Shown here in pieces: positions 1-10,704 of a stretch of 64,000 nt of DNA. The stretch is from NCBI GenBank assembly GCA_009733775.1, contig WOGZ01000073.1, positions 62,001-126,000 on the forward strand. Direction: 5' to 3'. Both the position numbers and the translations under genes were made by a program. The stretch's first letter is position 1; every line of letters begins with the position of its first letter. Below the pieces are notes generated by a model. That model was not told the origin of the DNA, searched no databases, and worked only from the letters and a program-made list of their open reading frames with translations. The DNA is from Alectoria sarmentosa. Taxonomy: Eukaryota > Ascomycota > Lecanoromycetes > Lecanorales > Parmeliaceae.

Positions 1-2223
1 CAATTTCAACGCGACCTGAGGGCGGTCCTCGTAAGTGTAGGAGCCCACGTACGAGTGACCTTCATACTTGATGGCCTCGACGATGATGAAGGGGTCAATA
101 AAGTCATCATGCACGAGATCCTCAGAGCCAACAGGTCTAGAGAGAAGTCACACATACTCAGATGTGTTATGTCAAGCAGATTTGCGTGCGAAGCTAGGAT
201 CAGTCCTGAGGACATCATTCAGATTGACTTGAGCATTCAACCAGGAATTCAGCAAGACATGTTGAGATTTGCCACAACTCGATTGGCCAACGTTTTCAGG
301 ACGTCATCGAAACAAACGATTTTGGCTCTCGCGAAGCAGCTATGCTCCCGCGCCAACGGGAATTTTTTGTGGTTGGCACTGGCCATTCAGGACATCGAAC
401 TCATGGAAACTCGTCCTGATCTGCTACAACTGGTCCATCTATTACCAACCACCATTGATGCGTTCTACCAAAGGGCGCTGCAACAGATTCCATCACAAGA
501 TATTGAGACGGCCCAAAAAGTCTTCTCCTGGCTGACAGTTGCTACCCGGCACCTTTACCTTCCGGAGCTTCTAGAAGCTTTAGCGGCTAGAGCTGATCGC
601 TCTCAATTTCCTGAGCAGCCGCCATCAACTGGCAGCGAGCTTAGCCTGCACATCACAGAAGCTGACATCCGCCGCATCTGCGGATTGCTTGTGACCATTA
701 CTGAAGAAGGCATTGTTAGGCTGAGACACCCAACTTTACGAGACTACCTTCTTTCTGCAGATGACTCGTCGAAAAATCCTCGCCATCCGGTACTTGCGGC
801 CCACGAGCTTCTTGCGCGGGCTTGTTTGGTACTGTTGAGCTCAGTCATAAGGCTGGAAGCATCTTCTGGTTTGACCAATAGGATGCCCGCACAGCAGCTG
901 GGCAGAGAGCAAAATTCGACTTTGACTAAATATGCAGCTGCCAATTGGTCTGTCCATTATCGTCTGTCCGAGACATACAGTAAGATTCTTGCCGGCACCT
1001 TGCAGCGCTGTCTATTTATCACGCTCGACTACGATTGTCAATCTTTCTCAACACCCAACAGTGGACGCTCCATCCAAATTGCCCATACTACCCTTCGGAT
1101 TTCTGCTTCCTATGGTCTAGTATCTCTAACTCAACTATGCCTGGAGATGGGTACAGATCCAAAGTGTGGTTCTTGCGTTCTTTGTGAAACGCCGCTCGCC
1201 ATCGCAGCAAAAGGTGGGCACTCGGAGGCTGCCAATGTCCTTTTACAAGGGACCACGCATCCTGTGTCTAGAATGAACTATAATCCAGAGGAGATGATTC
1301 ACCTCGCTGTAGCTCAGGGACTTACGGACGCCACAAAACTTCTTCTGGAGTGCGGCACTAAGGTAGATGCTGTTGAACAGGATTCGGGGAGGACTTTACT
1401 GCACGTTGCTGCGATGTCTGGCAGGTTGGACCTGGTGCAACTGTTGATGGGCTACAACGCGAATGTGAATGCAACTATACCGAAAACGCTAGAGACACCC
1501 TTACATTTGGCAGCAATTCACGGATACGTACATGTTATCAAGTGCCTAGTTGATGGCCGTGATCCTTCCAAGAGAGAGTTGGAGCTGTATGACTCGATCG
1601 TGAAACAACCATACTATCAGTCCTGGACAGAAGACTTACTTACGAACGAGGAGAAAACGGAGAGCATTGTATGGGAAGTCGAAGCGAGGGACTCTGCGGA
1701 AGAGCACATCGGACGTCTACGGTCTTGCTCAAACAGGTACTCCAATATCAATTTGCGTACTTATGAAGGACGCACAGCCCTTGATCTTGCGGCCTCCAAT
1801 GGCTACGATGATGTTGTTCGATTTCTCCTCGAAAGAGGAGCGCATCTCAAGATTGATGGGAATACTCGATGTCCTGCACTGCAAGCAGCAGTAGAGAATG
1901 GACATTTAGAGACTGTTAAGCTTCTATTCGCGGCAGGAGCTAAAGTGCACCCACAAGCGGACTGGCTGGCATTAACACTCCTACACGCATGTAAGAATGG
2001 TCATGGTGACGTTGCCGACTTCGTGGTATGGCAGTGTTTCAATGCAGAACTCTCCGCAGATAGTTTCCCGAGGCCAGTACAGTGTCTTCCAACCAAGACG
2101 ACCAACACAGTCGTGGGCGATGCTATTGAAAAGAAGAAACTCCAAACAAAGTCTCCAAAGCTTGGAACGCGTACCCGGATTGCGCAACGCTTGAGCAAGC
2201 TAGCGGAGAGGCCGAAAGACTAA
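1..2223 (+). CDS. NACHT-ankyrin (NLR-like) protein, 5' end outside window
   Basis: The reading frame is open from base 1, so the start lies to the left; the GTG at 55 is internal. The first visible residues hold a Walker B-like core (TFILDGLDDDE, about 58-90), as in fungal NACHT NTPases. Next come a helical region and winged-helix-like stretch (LRHPTLRDYLLS), then ankyrin repeats: CETPLAIAAKGGHSEAANVL, GRTLLHVAAMSGRLDLVQLL, ETPLHLAAIHGYVHVIKCL, GRTALDLAASNGYDDVVRFL and CPALQAAVENGHLETVKLL. The C-terminus is basic (KKKLQTKSPK). In fungi such proteins act as cytosolic STAND-type receptors linked to non-self recognition, with ankyrins as the sensor. The Walker A motif and N-terminal effector domain are not visible. 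No stop or frameshift is seen in the 740 visible codons. Confidence 0.85.
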   Translation, partial: QFQRDLRAVLVSVGAHVRVTFILDGLDDDEGVNKVIMHEILRANRSREKSHILRCVMSSRFACEARISPEDIIQIDLSIQPGIQQDMLRFATTRLANVFRTSSKQTILALAKQLCSRANGNFLWLALAIQDIELMETRPDLLQLVHLLPTTIDAFYQRALQQIPSQDIETAQKVFSWLTVATRHLYLPELLEALAARADRSQFPEQPPSTGSELSLHITEADIRRICGLLVTITEEGIVRLRHPTLRDYLLSADDSSKNPRHPVLAAHELLARACLVLLSSVIRLEASSGLTNRMPAQQLGREQNSTLTKYAAANWSVHYRLSETYSKILAGTLQRCLFITLDYDCQSFSTPNSGRSIQIAHTTLRISASYGLVSLTQLCLEMGTDPKCGSCVLCETPLAIAAKGGHSEAANVLLQGTTHPVSRMNYNPEEMIHLAVAQGLTDATKLLLECGTKVDAVEQDSGRTLLHVAAMSGRLDLVQLLMGYNANVNATIPKTLETPLHLAAIHGYVHVIKCLVDGRDPSKRELELYDSIVKQPYYQSWTEDLLTNEEKTESIVWEVEARDSAEEHIGRLRSCSNRYSNINLRTYEGRTALDLAASNGYDDVVRFLLERGAHLKIDGNTRCPALQAAVENGHLETVKLLFAAGAKVHPQADWLALTLLHACKNGHGDVADFVVWQCFNAELSADSFPRPVQCLPTKTTNTVVGDAIEKKKLQTKSPKLGTRTRIAQRLSKLAERPKD

Positions 2224-3056
2224 TTTGGCATGAGGTGAGGAGCGTGTTCATTTGCCCCTATGCTATTTCAACAAGTTTGTACTTTTATGTATGATAATTA
2301 CCGTTTCGCATTGATACAGAGTGCATTCATTGTTTATACCAGCATTTGCTAAGTCTGTAGTATTGCATGAATGCGCTTTACGGTGTGTGTGGCATATGAA
2401 GCAAAATGGCCCAAAACGCATTGTTGTTTTACAAACTTTTCTTGAACATGACTAAGTCACTCCAGCCTAGCTACGAACAACACGAGTGCAGGTGTTGACG
2501 TGTGATTTCCAAGTACGGAGTTTTGGCTATAAGGACTTGCTTTATTGGTTCGCTGTGCTTGACAGGAGCTATAGAAAGGGGCAAAATGATCGCTTTGACG
2601 GTGCCCGTACGACGGTCTACGAGTAACGAGAAATGAACATCTTTTGGGTATGCGGATTCTAGCGTTGCGTTGCATTTGATGTATATGAATCACGCACTGA
2701 GTATATGCTGAACTATTTTCCAATTACGCGCGCGCTGTCATTGTCAGGCGACGCGAGCCCAGTAGGCGTGACAAGCGACAGATCTCCCACATATCTTTCC
2801 CATAGCTTACCAACGCGACTCCGCTCGCGACTCGTAGCCAGGATTCTGTCGCTGAGCGTACGCGATGCCGGGGGTGCATTTGCCACCAGCTGGTCCCTCT
2901 GCCGCCCATCTGGAGTACAAGAAGGTAGCCTTGCCTCCTGAACTTCAATCATCAGCAAAAGCCTCCGTCGCTAGTCTTACATCCCTACTAATTTACATCC
3001 AAATTCTCTCGGCCACCGGTAAAAAAGATCCCCCTGACGCTCCGAAACAACGCACG
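2224..3056. other. Intergenic, nothing recognised
   Basis: About 830 bases between the NACHT-ankyrin gene and the small membrane-protein gene. Only short open frames on both strands without recognisable family features. The last part presumably holds the promoter of the gene at 3057. Confidence 0.5.
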
Positions 3057-3567
3057 ATGGCCCCTCACCCAACCCTGAACGCCTCGTCCACAGTACCCCC
3101 AAATCTGGGCCCCTCATACTTGCCGCAGCCCACAGCCTTTCAACTCGGTGGCTTCAACCAGAATCAATGGGGCCCAGACGCCATCGGCACGATCTTCTTC
3201 GGCGTAGTCATGTTCCTCATCGGCGTCACTGCGCTCTGGCAAGGCAGATTGAGGAGGCTGAGACATGAAGAGGGCACGTCCATCCCTCTTTACAAAAAAA
3301 TAAGCCTGCTGACACAGACTAGATGAAGAGCGCGGCCGACGGGCCCGTGTTGGGGGCCGGCCGGTTGATGGCGTTGCGGACGAGATTGCCATGGTGGATC
3401 TTGCTGGGGGATTGCGCAGCGAGAGAGTGGCTGTGGGGATGGATGAGGGATCGCGTGAGGATGAGGGGTTTGTGAAGATTGAGAGGGGGATGCGGACGGA
3501 TACGGAGGGGACGTTGGTGGGGCGTGATGAGGACGATGAGGGCGAGGTGAAGGGGTTCGAGGAGTGA
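3057..3567 (+). CDS. Small single-pass membrane protein, two exons
   Basis: A 156-residue protein if a 40-nt intron at 3278-3317 (GTCCAT...CTGACACAG) is removed; exon lengths 221 and 250 sum to 157 codons. The N-terminal 40 residues are Pro/Ser-rich. One membrane segment follows (TIFFGVVMFLIGVTALWQG, residues about 42-60), then a basic anchor (RLRRLRH) and an acidic, charged C-terminal tail. The ATG at 3057 was chosen because the MAPHPTLNAS start suits this architecture; the frame is open upstream to 2865. Without splicing the frame stops at 3324-3326 and the acidic tail is lost. The family is not recognised. The 5' splice site and intron length are both unusual, so the join is the uncertain part. 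Confidence 0.6.
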
Positions 3568-3913
3568 GGTTACGGGTAGGATCCTAGATGATTTTCTTTG
3601 GGTGAGTGTGGAAAGCGTTGCAGGATTTTCTATGGAGGTGTATGGGGATCTTCTCTGCTGTATACCTGTTTCGAGGTGCTAGCACCTCAATGGAGCAGAG
3701 ATCATGGGGTTTGCCCGTGGGTCTGTAGCATTCTCGATCCGAGCAATAGGGGAATGAGCAAACGTTTCGGGAGTCTGGCCCTGGAATCTGCACACTTTCT
3801 GGGCTTGCCAAGTTGGGAATGCCACAACGAGAAATGTTTGTGCACGAAATTATCCATGGAGATTCCTACTTCTTGAGCTTGAGGAATCATATCACTGGGG
3901 CTCAATATCTCAA

Positions 3914-5340
3914 TTATCTGCCCAGTCTCCTTTCCAAAGAGCCTACAAACTCACCATCCCACCCCCCCTTCCCCTCACCGATCCCCTGCATTAGAGAAGA
4001 CACAGCACCTGCATCGCCTTGTCGAAAATAACCGCAAACCAAATCATCGTACACCAAGTCCTCAGGCAGCGAAGGATCCTGATCTACCCAACCCGACAAT
4101 CGCGCCCGGATCCTCTCCGCCTTCTCCATCAGCTTATCCGCCTCCTTCATTTGCGCCGGTGTAGATGAAGGATTTTCTCTGATGACGATGGCTTGTCTCC
4201 GGAATATTCGCGCAATGTCGCCTTTGGCTTGGTGGCGTTCCACGACGGCGAGAGCGTCCTGTAGCCGATGCCTGGTCTTGTTAGGACGTGTTCTTTACGT
4301 TGAAGCACGCTATGGGGGGGGGGCTTCGCTTACATGGCTTTGGCGTAGTTTTGTAATTGTGCCTCCACCACGCCAAATTTGTAATCAAAGGTCGCCGTTA
4401 GGATGTGCGTTGGATCGAGGTCATGGGACCTTTTGTGACCTGTTTCATAAAGCTCTTTGGCGGCAGTGATGTTATCCTGGGCGTATTCGAGGTTGCCGAA
4501 AGCATAGATCAGGCTGCATGATTTTAAGTCAGAATATTGTCCGATACAATGAACTGCTACTGGAATACTAGACCAAAGTATGAGGAGCTGGGGAAGAACG
4601 AGTCAATACTCACTGGGCCATCAGCTGAGACATGGGACCTGGACTGCTTTCAATTGTATTCTCCGCCATGTCATATCTCTCCGACGCTGCGGAATACTGT
4701 TTGCGAAGGAAGTGCACGCGGCCAACAATCATATGTGTAAGCCCGAGAGATACGACAGTTTCCGCGCCGGCCTTTACACGGATCTCCTCAGTCTTGGTCA
4801 AGAGTTCGAGCGCTTCGTCGTACCGGTCCTGCGCCGAGGCTATACCGCCGAGGTTGTGATAGCTGCTTACCAAATCGAGATCATCCGGGGCAAGGACCGC
4901 CTCGCGGATCTGCAGACTCTTCTCGTTGAAGTCCCGGCAAGGTTTCAGATCGTTCTGCTCGTAGTAGATAACGGCGGCGCTGTTGCAGAGATGCGCACGT
5001 AGAGCGCAGATTGTTTATCGGGGACTGTTTCGTAGGCGATTTCCAAGAGCTCCAGGGCATCATCGAGTTGGCCACACTCGTACAAGTACCTGGGGTCCTT
5101 CGTTAGTCGTATGCGGCCCGACTCGGTAGACGACTTACCAGACAGCATTCTTGAGCAGTTCGCCGAGCTCAGGCCGAGTCTGAATCGGCGGACGATCTTT
5201 GCTGTATTCCTGGAAGCTTTTCGCAAGCCTCAACGCTGTATGAATGTACATTTGGCACTCGTCCGATCGATCCAGGAGTAGTCTTGCGTTGATCTGCTTC
5301 GGAAACCAGGAGCTGTAACGCTTGAAAACCTGCTCAAATT
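3914..5340 (-). pseudogene. TPR-repeat protein, frameshifted and missing its 5' part
   Basis: On the minus strand, exons encode a TPR array: LYECGQLDDALELLEIAYE, VSSYHNLGGIASAQDRYDEA, IYAFGNLEYAQDNITAAKEL and LQDALAVVERHQAKGDIARI, followed by DDLVCGYFR. The last motif resembles the usual C-terminal end of a fungal TPR family often attached to NTPase or lipase domains. Introns with good consensus separate the exons (for example GTAAGT near 5145). Two lesions are visible. Near 4990-5000 two extra bases (GT) break the frame between SALY and AHLCNSAAV. Upstream of about 5340 the frame meets a TGA and no further family sequence is found, so the N-terminal domains are lost. The frame also runs past the usual end and stops at 3914. 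It could still be expressed as a short TPR protein. Confidence 0.6.
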
Positions 5341-5981
5341 CTTGCTGCCTTCAATGGTCTGGCATCTTCATGACGAAAGGCTATGCTACGGGCACGATAG
5401 AGCGAGTGCGATTTCTTTGAAGCTGGAGAGATAGAACCAGGGAAGTAGCCCCTTGCTCCTCCGCTTAGAAATTTAGTGACGCCCAGCGGTATTTCATACC
5501 TGGTAAGGGGCGGCAACAAGGCTCTGCTTGCGTCTAGTTGGTGCTTGTGGAGCAGGGTTCTCGGGTCCCTGCGTAGCTGGCGCTAAGTAGTCCCTTCCAT
5601 TGGCCTACACCAGGCTTTTTCATTTCTGCGAAGAAGGTAGCCTTACAGGACTGGAATCATGTTGGCCTTGGCACAATTTCTTCAAGGGAGCATGATCTTG
5701 TCTCCCATGTGATCTTCATTATTTTGGGAAGCAGTTCACACCATATTTTATGATGGCTGCTAAAAGGGTATTGGAAAGTGGTGAGATTCTGCGGGATATC
5801 TTCAATTACTCTGCTGACTGTAAACAAGAGCAAGCCGCGCCTAAAGCTTGCACGTCTTTGTGAAGCAGTACGTGTAGCTTGCGTTCCAAACTCACGGCAC
5901 TTATCATCTAGAATCTGACAACTAATCTGCCCACGTAGACCTTGAAAAGTTTTGAGGATTTTCACCCTTGTCCCACTCAAC
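5341..5981. other. Gap between TPR pseudogene and amidase; nothing recognised
   Basis: About 640 bases with only short frames on both strands. No upstream exon of the TPR gene and no extension of the amidase could be recognised here. Confidence 0.4.
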
Positions 5982-8000
5982 CTACAGCGGTGGAGGCCTC
6001 CTTGCTGGGAAAGTGGCTTCCCATGCGCTTTGCAATTGGATCAAGGTAGCCTCCTGGTGCTCCGCAGCTATCGCAGCAAGTGCGTGTGGACGACCGTTAA
6101 AGTCGAGGTAACCGAGAGGGAGACTCGCGATGGGATAACCTGTTGAGGTATCAGCAATTCCCCTGGGCCTTTGCATCATATAGGTCAACCGACCAGTCGC
6201 GGCAGCAAATACTGTGAGGGGACTCTCTGCTGGGCCAACAAGCACGTTGATGTCGTACTTCTTGAATGTTTCATCAATTCCGCGGTCCCTCCCAATCAAC
6301 CGGGCATGGCCAAGAAGAAGACGGTATCTCTGCGGATCAATTTGAAGGGAGGATGCGCTTTCGAGCAGGTCTTGACGAGGATTTCCTGCGAATCGCAATT
6401 AGCAGCCGAGCCGTCATCCCTTCATCCGGTGAGCAAGGGGAGAGCTCACGTGAAGGAAGTTCTGTCTCCGTTTCGTCTTTGTTGAATTGGATCAATTCTT
6501 CCAGAGAATGGATCTTGCAGTCTTCCACTTGGTTGAGATAAGCCTCGAATTCCGTCTTGAAACCGTACGCTGATAACATTAGGATTCTTCTTCGCTCCAG
6601 GTTGGATGTTTCAATTACCAAGCAGTTGAGGAAGACAGTGGTCTCCTTCCACCTCAAGAGCGGATTCTGAGATTAGCGATACATTTGCGTGGAAGCTGGT
6701 CGCTAATTTGCTAAGCTTATCGTATACTTCCAGCGTTTCGCTTTTCTAAACTCAGTCAGCATGAATTGATCGCGGAGCGATTGGACGTAATCACCATCTG
6801 GATTTCAGCTGCAGGCTCCTGTTTGCGCCTAAACTCAGGATATACCCATATCTCTGGATCTAAAGCCCCAATCTTAAGACCCTCCCATACAGCCGTCACT
6901 GCTGATAGATATCCGCCAGGAGGGACACTAGTCTTCAATGGGTCCACCAGAACGTCCATGAGGTTCGCCAAATCCTCCACACTTTTTGCCATTGGCCCTG
7001 CTGAATCACACAAGCTTGAGATGGGGACGAGACCCTCTTGTGGAATGATAGGTATCGTAGGCTTAATTGTGTAGAGTGCGGCTCTCCCCGCAGGAATAAT
7101 CATGGAACCTTCGGTCTCCGTACCAATAGATATTGGGGCATAGCCGGCACTGACGCCAATCGCGGAACCTGAAGAGGACCCAGCGCAATTCTTTTTGACT
7201 GTCAGCCAATTTCAATAAACAATAATGTCAGATTGAATGCTTACACTGTGCCCAGCAAAGCTATCATCCGGACGGAAGCCCCCACGTACATAGGCGGATT
7301 GACTTTGACCCCCTACAGCAGACCATCCGCAGTCCAGTGCAGAACCTCTAAGTAGAGAGACTTTATCAGATTTCAGACCACTGAATGGGTAGATTTCGTA
7401 GGATATACTTGAAATAGCTAAGTTCCTGGGTAGCTGTATGAGCTGGTGGCGACTTGAGGGATGTTTGGAGAGAGAGACATACCGATAGGTTTGTCTTACC
7501 AACAATGATCACCCCAGCGTCAAGTAGCTGTAGGGTTGATTAGTTATTCGCTGTGAGTGTAGCAGTAGATACCATACCTGTGTGATTATAGCAGCATTTC
7601 TTTTCGGCTTGGAACCAACAAGAGCAAAGCTGCCAGAAGTGGTATCCATTTGCAATTCAGGCAAAGTCGCGATATTGTCCTACACATTGAGCTCAGACTT
7701 TGATTGGAAAGTATGCAGGGGAGTGTGGAGCACTTTGATCAGTATTGGAATGCCATGAAGCTTGCCCCGAATCTTGTTGGTCTTGCGCTCATCATCAAGT
7801 CTCTGAGCTTGTTCAACAAGGCTCGCCCGAGGAGCGACGCTTATCATCGCACGCAAGTAGCCATCATGTTTTTCGATCTGGTCAAGGCAAGCATTGACAA
7901 GGTCGGTGCTTGCGAGCTTTCCAGAGCTCAGTTCTCTCTGCAAATCTCCAGCTGTCGCAACAAGCAAGTTGCCCATATTGGAAGATACCAGAGAATGCAT
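5982..8000 (-). CDS. Amidase (amidase-signature family), nine exons
   Basis: Exons at 7734-8000, 7578-7679, 7483-7527, 7409-7425, 7245-7347, 6795-7190, 6619-6745, 6450-6569 and 5982-6385 sum to 527 codons (526 aa), close to family length. The family hydrolyses amide bonds with a Ser-cisSer-Lys triad. Visible landmarks are KLHGIPILIKD with the catalytic Lys (near residue 88), a GWSAVGGQSQSAYVRGG-like stretch, the Gly/Ser-rich signature CAGSSSGSAIGVSAGYAPI with the cis-Ser, and IGTETEGS with the nucleophile Ser. The C-terminus contains ASLPLGYLDFNGRPHALAAI. Every intron has GT...AG ends and phases match. It looks intact. A diverged amidase pseudogene lies on the opposite strand at 14-16 kb. Start at 8000 gives MHSLVSSNMG; the Met nine codons in is an alternative. 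Confidence 0.85.
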
Positions 8001-8139
8001 TTTTTACAAAAGAGGCATCAAAAGCGGATTAAAGTCTTCAATAGCTAGATGGACTCAGCCTTAATCAGGGAGTTTTGAACCTGTGTAACGCTGTGGGTCG
8101 AGCACCTTCGGTCACAAATGACAAACAATTAAAACTGAC

Positions 8140-8420
8140 GTAAAAACGGGGGGGGGGGGGGGGGGGAAGGTCCCTCACGGTCCAAATCGCCACGTTTTTA
8201 AAGTACTTGCCCATCTGCTGCTCTGTAAAGTGAAGGAAAAAAGGAGCAATGTAAGCAGGTTGAATCTCATCCGCCCGAGACTTACGCCATTAGATGATTG
8301 CTGACCGCTAATGGCACATGCAGGGACCCGAGAGCTCCACCCCAAAAGGACCAATTGCACGGTCATTTCCAGGTATGAAACACCGTTGGGGGGGGGGGTA
8401 GTCCCTCACGCGTCCCCCTT
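8140..8420. repeat. Two poly-G tracts followed by the same GTCCCTCACG motif
   Basis: Upstream of the amidase there is a run of about 17-18 G (about 8149-8166) followed by aaGGTCCCTCACGG. A second run of about 10 G (about 8388-8397) is followed by taGTCCCTCACGC. The spacing is about 230 bases. The G-run plus motif looks like a repeated module, perhaps the edges of a small degenerate element. No coding sequence was recognised between them. Confidence 0.4.
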
Positions 8421-9109
8421 TCTTCGACTCACCGAGGTAGACTACTGCTGCTTACCAAAGAAAGAGCACAGCCCTAAACCTAGCCCTAGGCTTTGGCGGA
8501 CCGGACCCGGCGCCATCCAGAAATGAGCGCGAAGCCCAAAAGTAGCGCCCAAACAGCTCGACGTCACTTTTGACGATGGTTACAAGGGTACGGATAAAAA
8601 GATATCAATCCTGGTAGAAGGTGTTGAATGAGCCTGAGATGCAGCTCAGGGTGTGGGATGAGGTTTCCGCGAAGTTGGAGAGCATTCAACCGGGAATTAT
8701 GGCGGGTGTTTAGTTTAGTCGCGGGTCGGGTGCAATGGGATGCTATGATAGTACTTGGGTTTGCGATCATGGGAACTTCCACCATTTCTTCCCCTTTTGA
8801 CGACTGCGCGTATTAGGCATTTTCCTTTGCACATCGCATTCGATATTGATGAACTTCCTCCTGCGCGAATCAAATTCTAGATATTCTCAAAAACAGTCCA
8901 ATTGCGTATGAGAATCTACTCTACAAGTCTCTTGGTACTAACTCCGCCGCTATAACGGCATCTCTAGTGTCGATATCTTTCACACGCAACTTTTTCGCTG
9001 TAAGCGACTCAAAGGGCAACACGCACCTTAAGCCTTCGATTCTCTGATTCTTTGAGCACAGCCGGAGAGGCAGCAGCCTATCTTGCTCACATTTGGAGGG
9101 GCGCTATCA
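8421..9109. other. Non-coding or unrecognised sequence before the A+T block
   Basis: No convincing gene. A short open stretch near 8560-8690 reads DVTFDDGYKGTDKK and, in another frame, VLNEPEMQLRVWDEVSAK. This could be a relic of a gene, but I cannot assign it. Base composition is normal until about 9110. Confidence 0.3.
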
Positions 9110-10385
9110 TTTAGAATTCACTTAATTTCTTCGCTGTTGCGATTGTTTTGATTAACACATAATCTTAACACTTTTTGAAATTATTTCTTAAACGTATTAT
9201 CTTAACATTTTATTTTAACACTTTTTTACACTTATTTTTTTATAATATCAATTAAAGTTTATAAATTAAATTTATGATACTTACAAACAAATAAAAACGA
9301 AACGAACTTAAAATTTGACGTCGATTAAACTTTTTTTTTTCGAACTAATATCTTAAATTATTCGATTTATTGAAATAGAAAATTTTGTGCAAAAATTGAA
9401 ACAATTGTGATTTTTTTTCAATTTTAGATTTTTTTTCAAATTTTTTTCTTTTCTTGTTTTCGAATTATATGCATTAATTTATTAAATTTATAAATTTTAT
9501 GCAAAATCGAAACGATTGCAATTTTTTTTTAATTATAATTTTTTTCTTCGAATTTGAATTTTACGTTTTACGATTTACGATTATTAAATGAGAGATTTAT
9601 GTTATTTACTAATTTCATCGTTGTATTAAATTTACGATTTACGAATTTTATATAAAATTGCGCTTATTTAAAGATATATAAAAAGGTGTTAAATCTTTTA
9701 TTGTCGATTTATCGTAGCTTTTAAACATTTATATTATATACTTATATAATTATTATTAGAAAATAAATTTATGCAATTTCAACGATATAATAATTTCGTA
9801 ATTGTGATAAAAGATATTATTATTATTTAAGAAAGAAAATAATTCGTTAAATGAGCGTAAAAATTTCTCGAAACTTGCTATCGTTTCGAATAATGATATA
9901 TTTAAGTTAAATATTAATATATATATATATACATATATTCAAATTTTATAATTTTAATATTATTGAAAAACGTAAATCGAGTTTTATAATTTACGAAATT
10001 ATGAAAAAAAAATTATTTTAAAAAAAAATAAAGAGTAAAAAATATAAGATTTTTATATATAAATTTTTAATAAAGACGTTCGAAAGATTTAAAAGTCGCT
10101 AATCGAGCGCTAATCGAAAAGCGTAATAGTTTCGAATTTATAATTAAAAACACATATAAATTAAAAACATTTTAACTTAATTTTACTTTTATTTTTTATA
10201 TATACTAATTTTCTATCTTTTTTTAACAACACTTTTATTAATATATATTTATAAAATAAGTATATCGAAATTAATATCGATTTAATCGTTAAAAGATAAA
10301 TTTAAAATTACAATTTTTTATAAGAGTAAATTATATAAAAGATAAATTTAAGCGAGCGTAAATTTGCCTTAAAAAGAATTTGGAG
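9110..10385 (-). repeat. A+T-rich block, probably a RIP-degraded transposable element (copy 1)
   Basis: About 1.3 kb of extreme A+T content, dominated by TA, TTAA and poly-A/T with scattered CG, set between sequences of normal composition. No open frame of useful length. The part around 9920-10200 matches, in inverted orientation, the part around 13500-13800 of the second block. Shared landmarks include AATCGAGCGCTAATCGAAAA (here) against AATCGAAAAGCGTAAT on the reverse complement there, and TTATAATTTACGAAATTAT in both. This fits a repeat mutated by RIP. Which element it was cannot be read. The strand given is arbitrary, opposite to the second copy. Confidence 0.75.
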
Positions 10386-10704
10386 AAGACTTTCGATCCT
10401 AGTTCGAATATCTGCTGGGTGTTTATTCTGTTAGGTCAGCGGCCCTTCGCAGGCTAACCGGATTTGGGGGGCTGTACGCCTAGAAGGAAGGGGCTGTACG
10501 CGCAGGAGCCGCCCTTAGATATGGTACCAACCGGAAGGGGCTTGGTGTGATAAGGATTGAGGCGATGCTCCTTCCAACTACTACCGTGACATCGCTGCGC
10601 CCTTCAACGTATGCATTGAAAATGACTTTCATTATTCTATTCATTTTGTCTTCGCACACCCTCAGTCTGCATCCTCCTGTTGTCTTCTCTTACTATTCCA
10701 CGCA

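Noticed and set aside
55..57. GTG as start of the NACHT-ankyrin protein
   Set aside because: The frame continues upstream to base 1 and fungal nuclear genes start with ATG; the residue is internal.
8470..8495. Telomere-like CCCTAA and CCTAGCCCTAGG
   Set aside because: Only one imperfect unit; no array and no other sign of a chromosome end.
9110..10385. A+T-rich block as a centromere
   Set aside because: Only 1.3 kb, and an inverted partner lies 3.5 kb away; a RIP-degraded element fits better.
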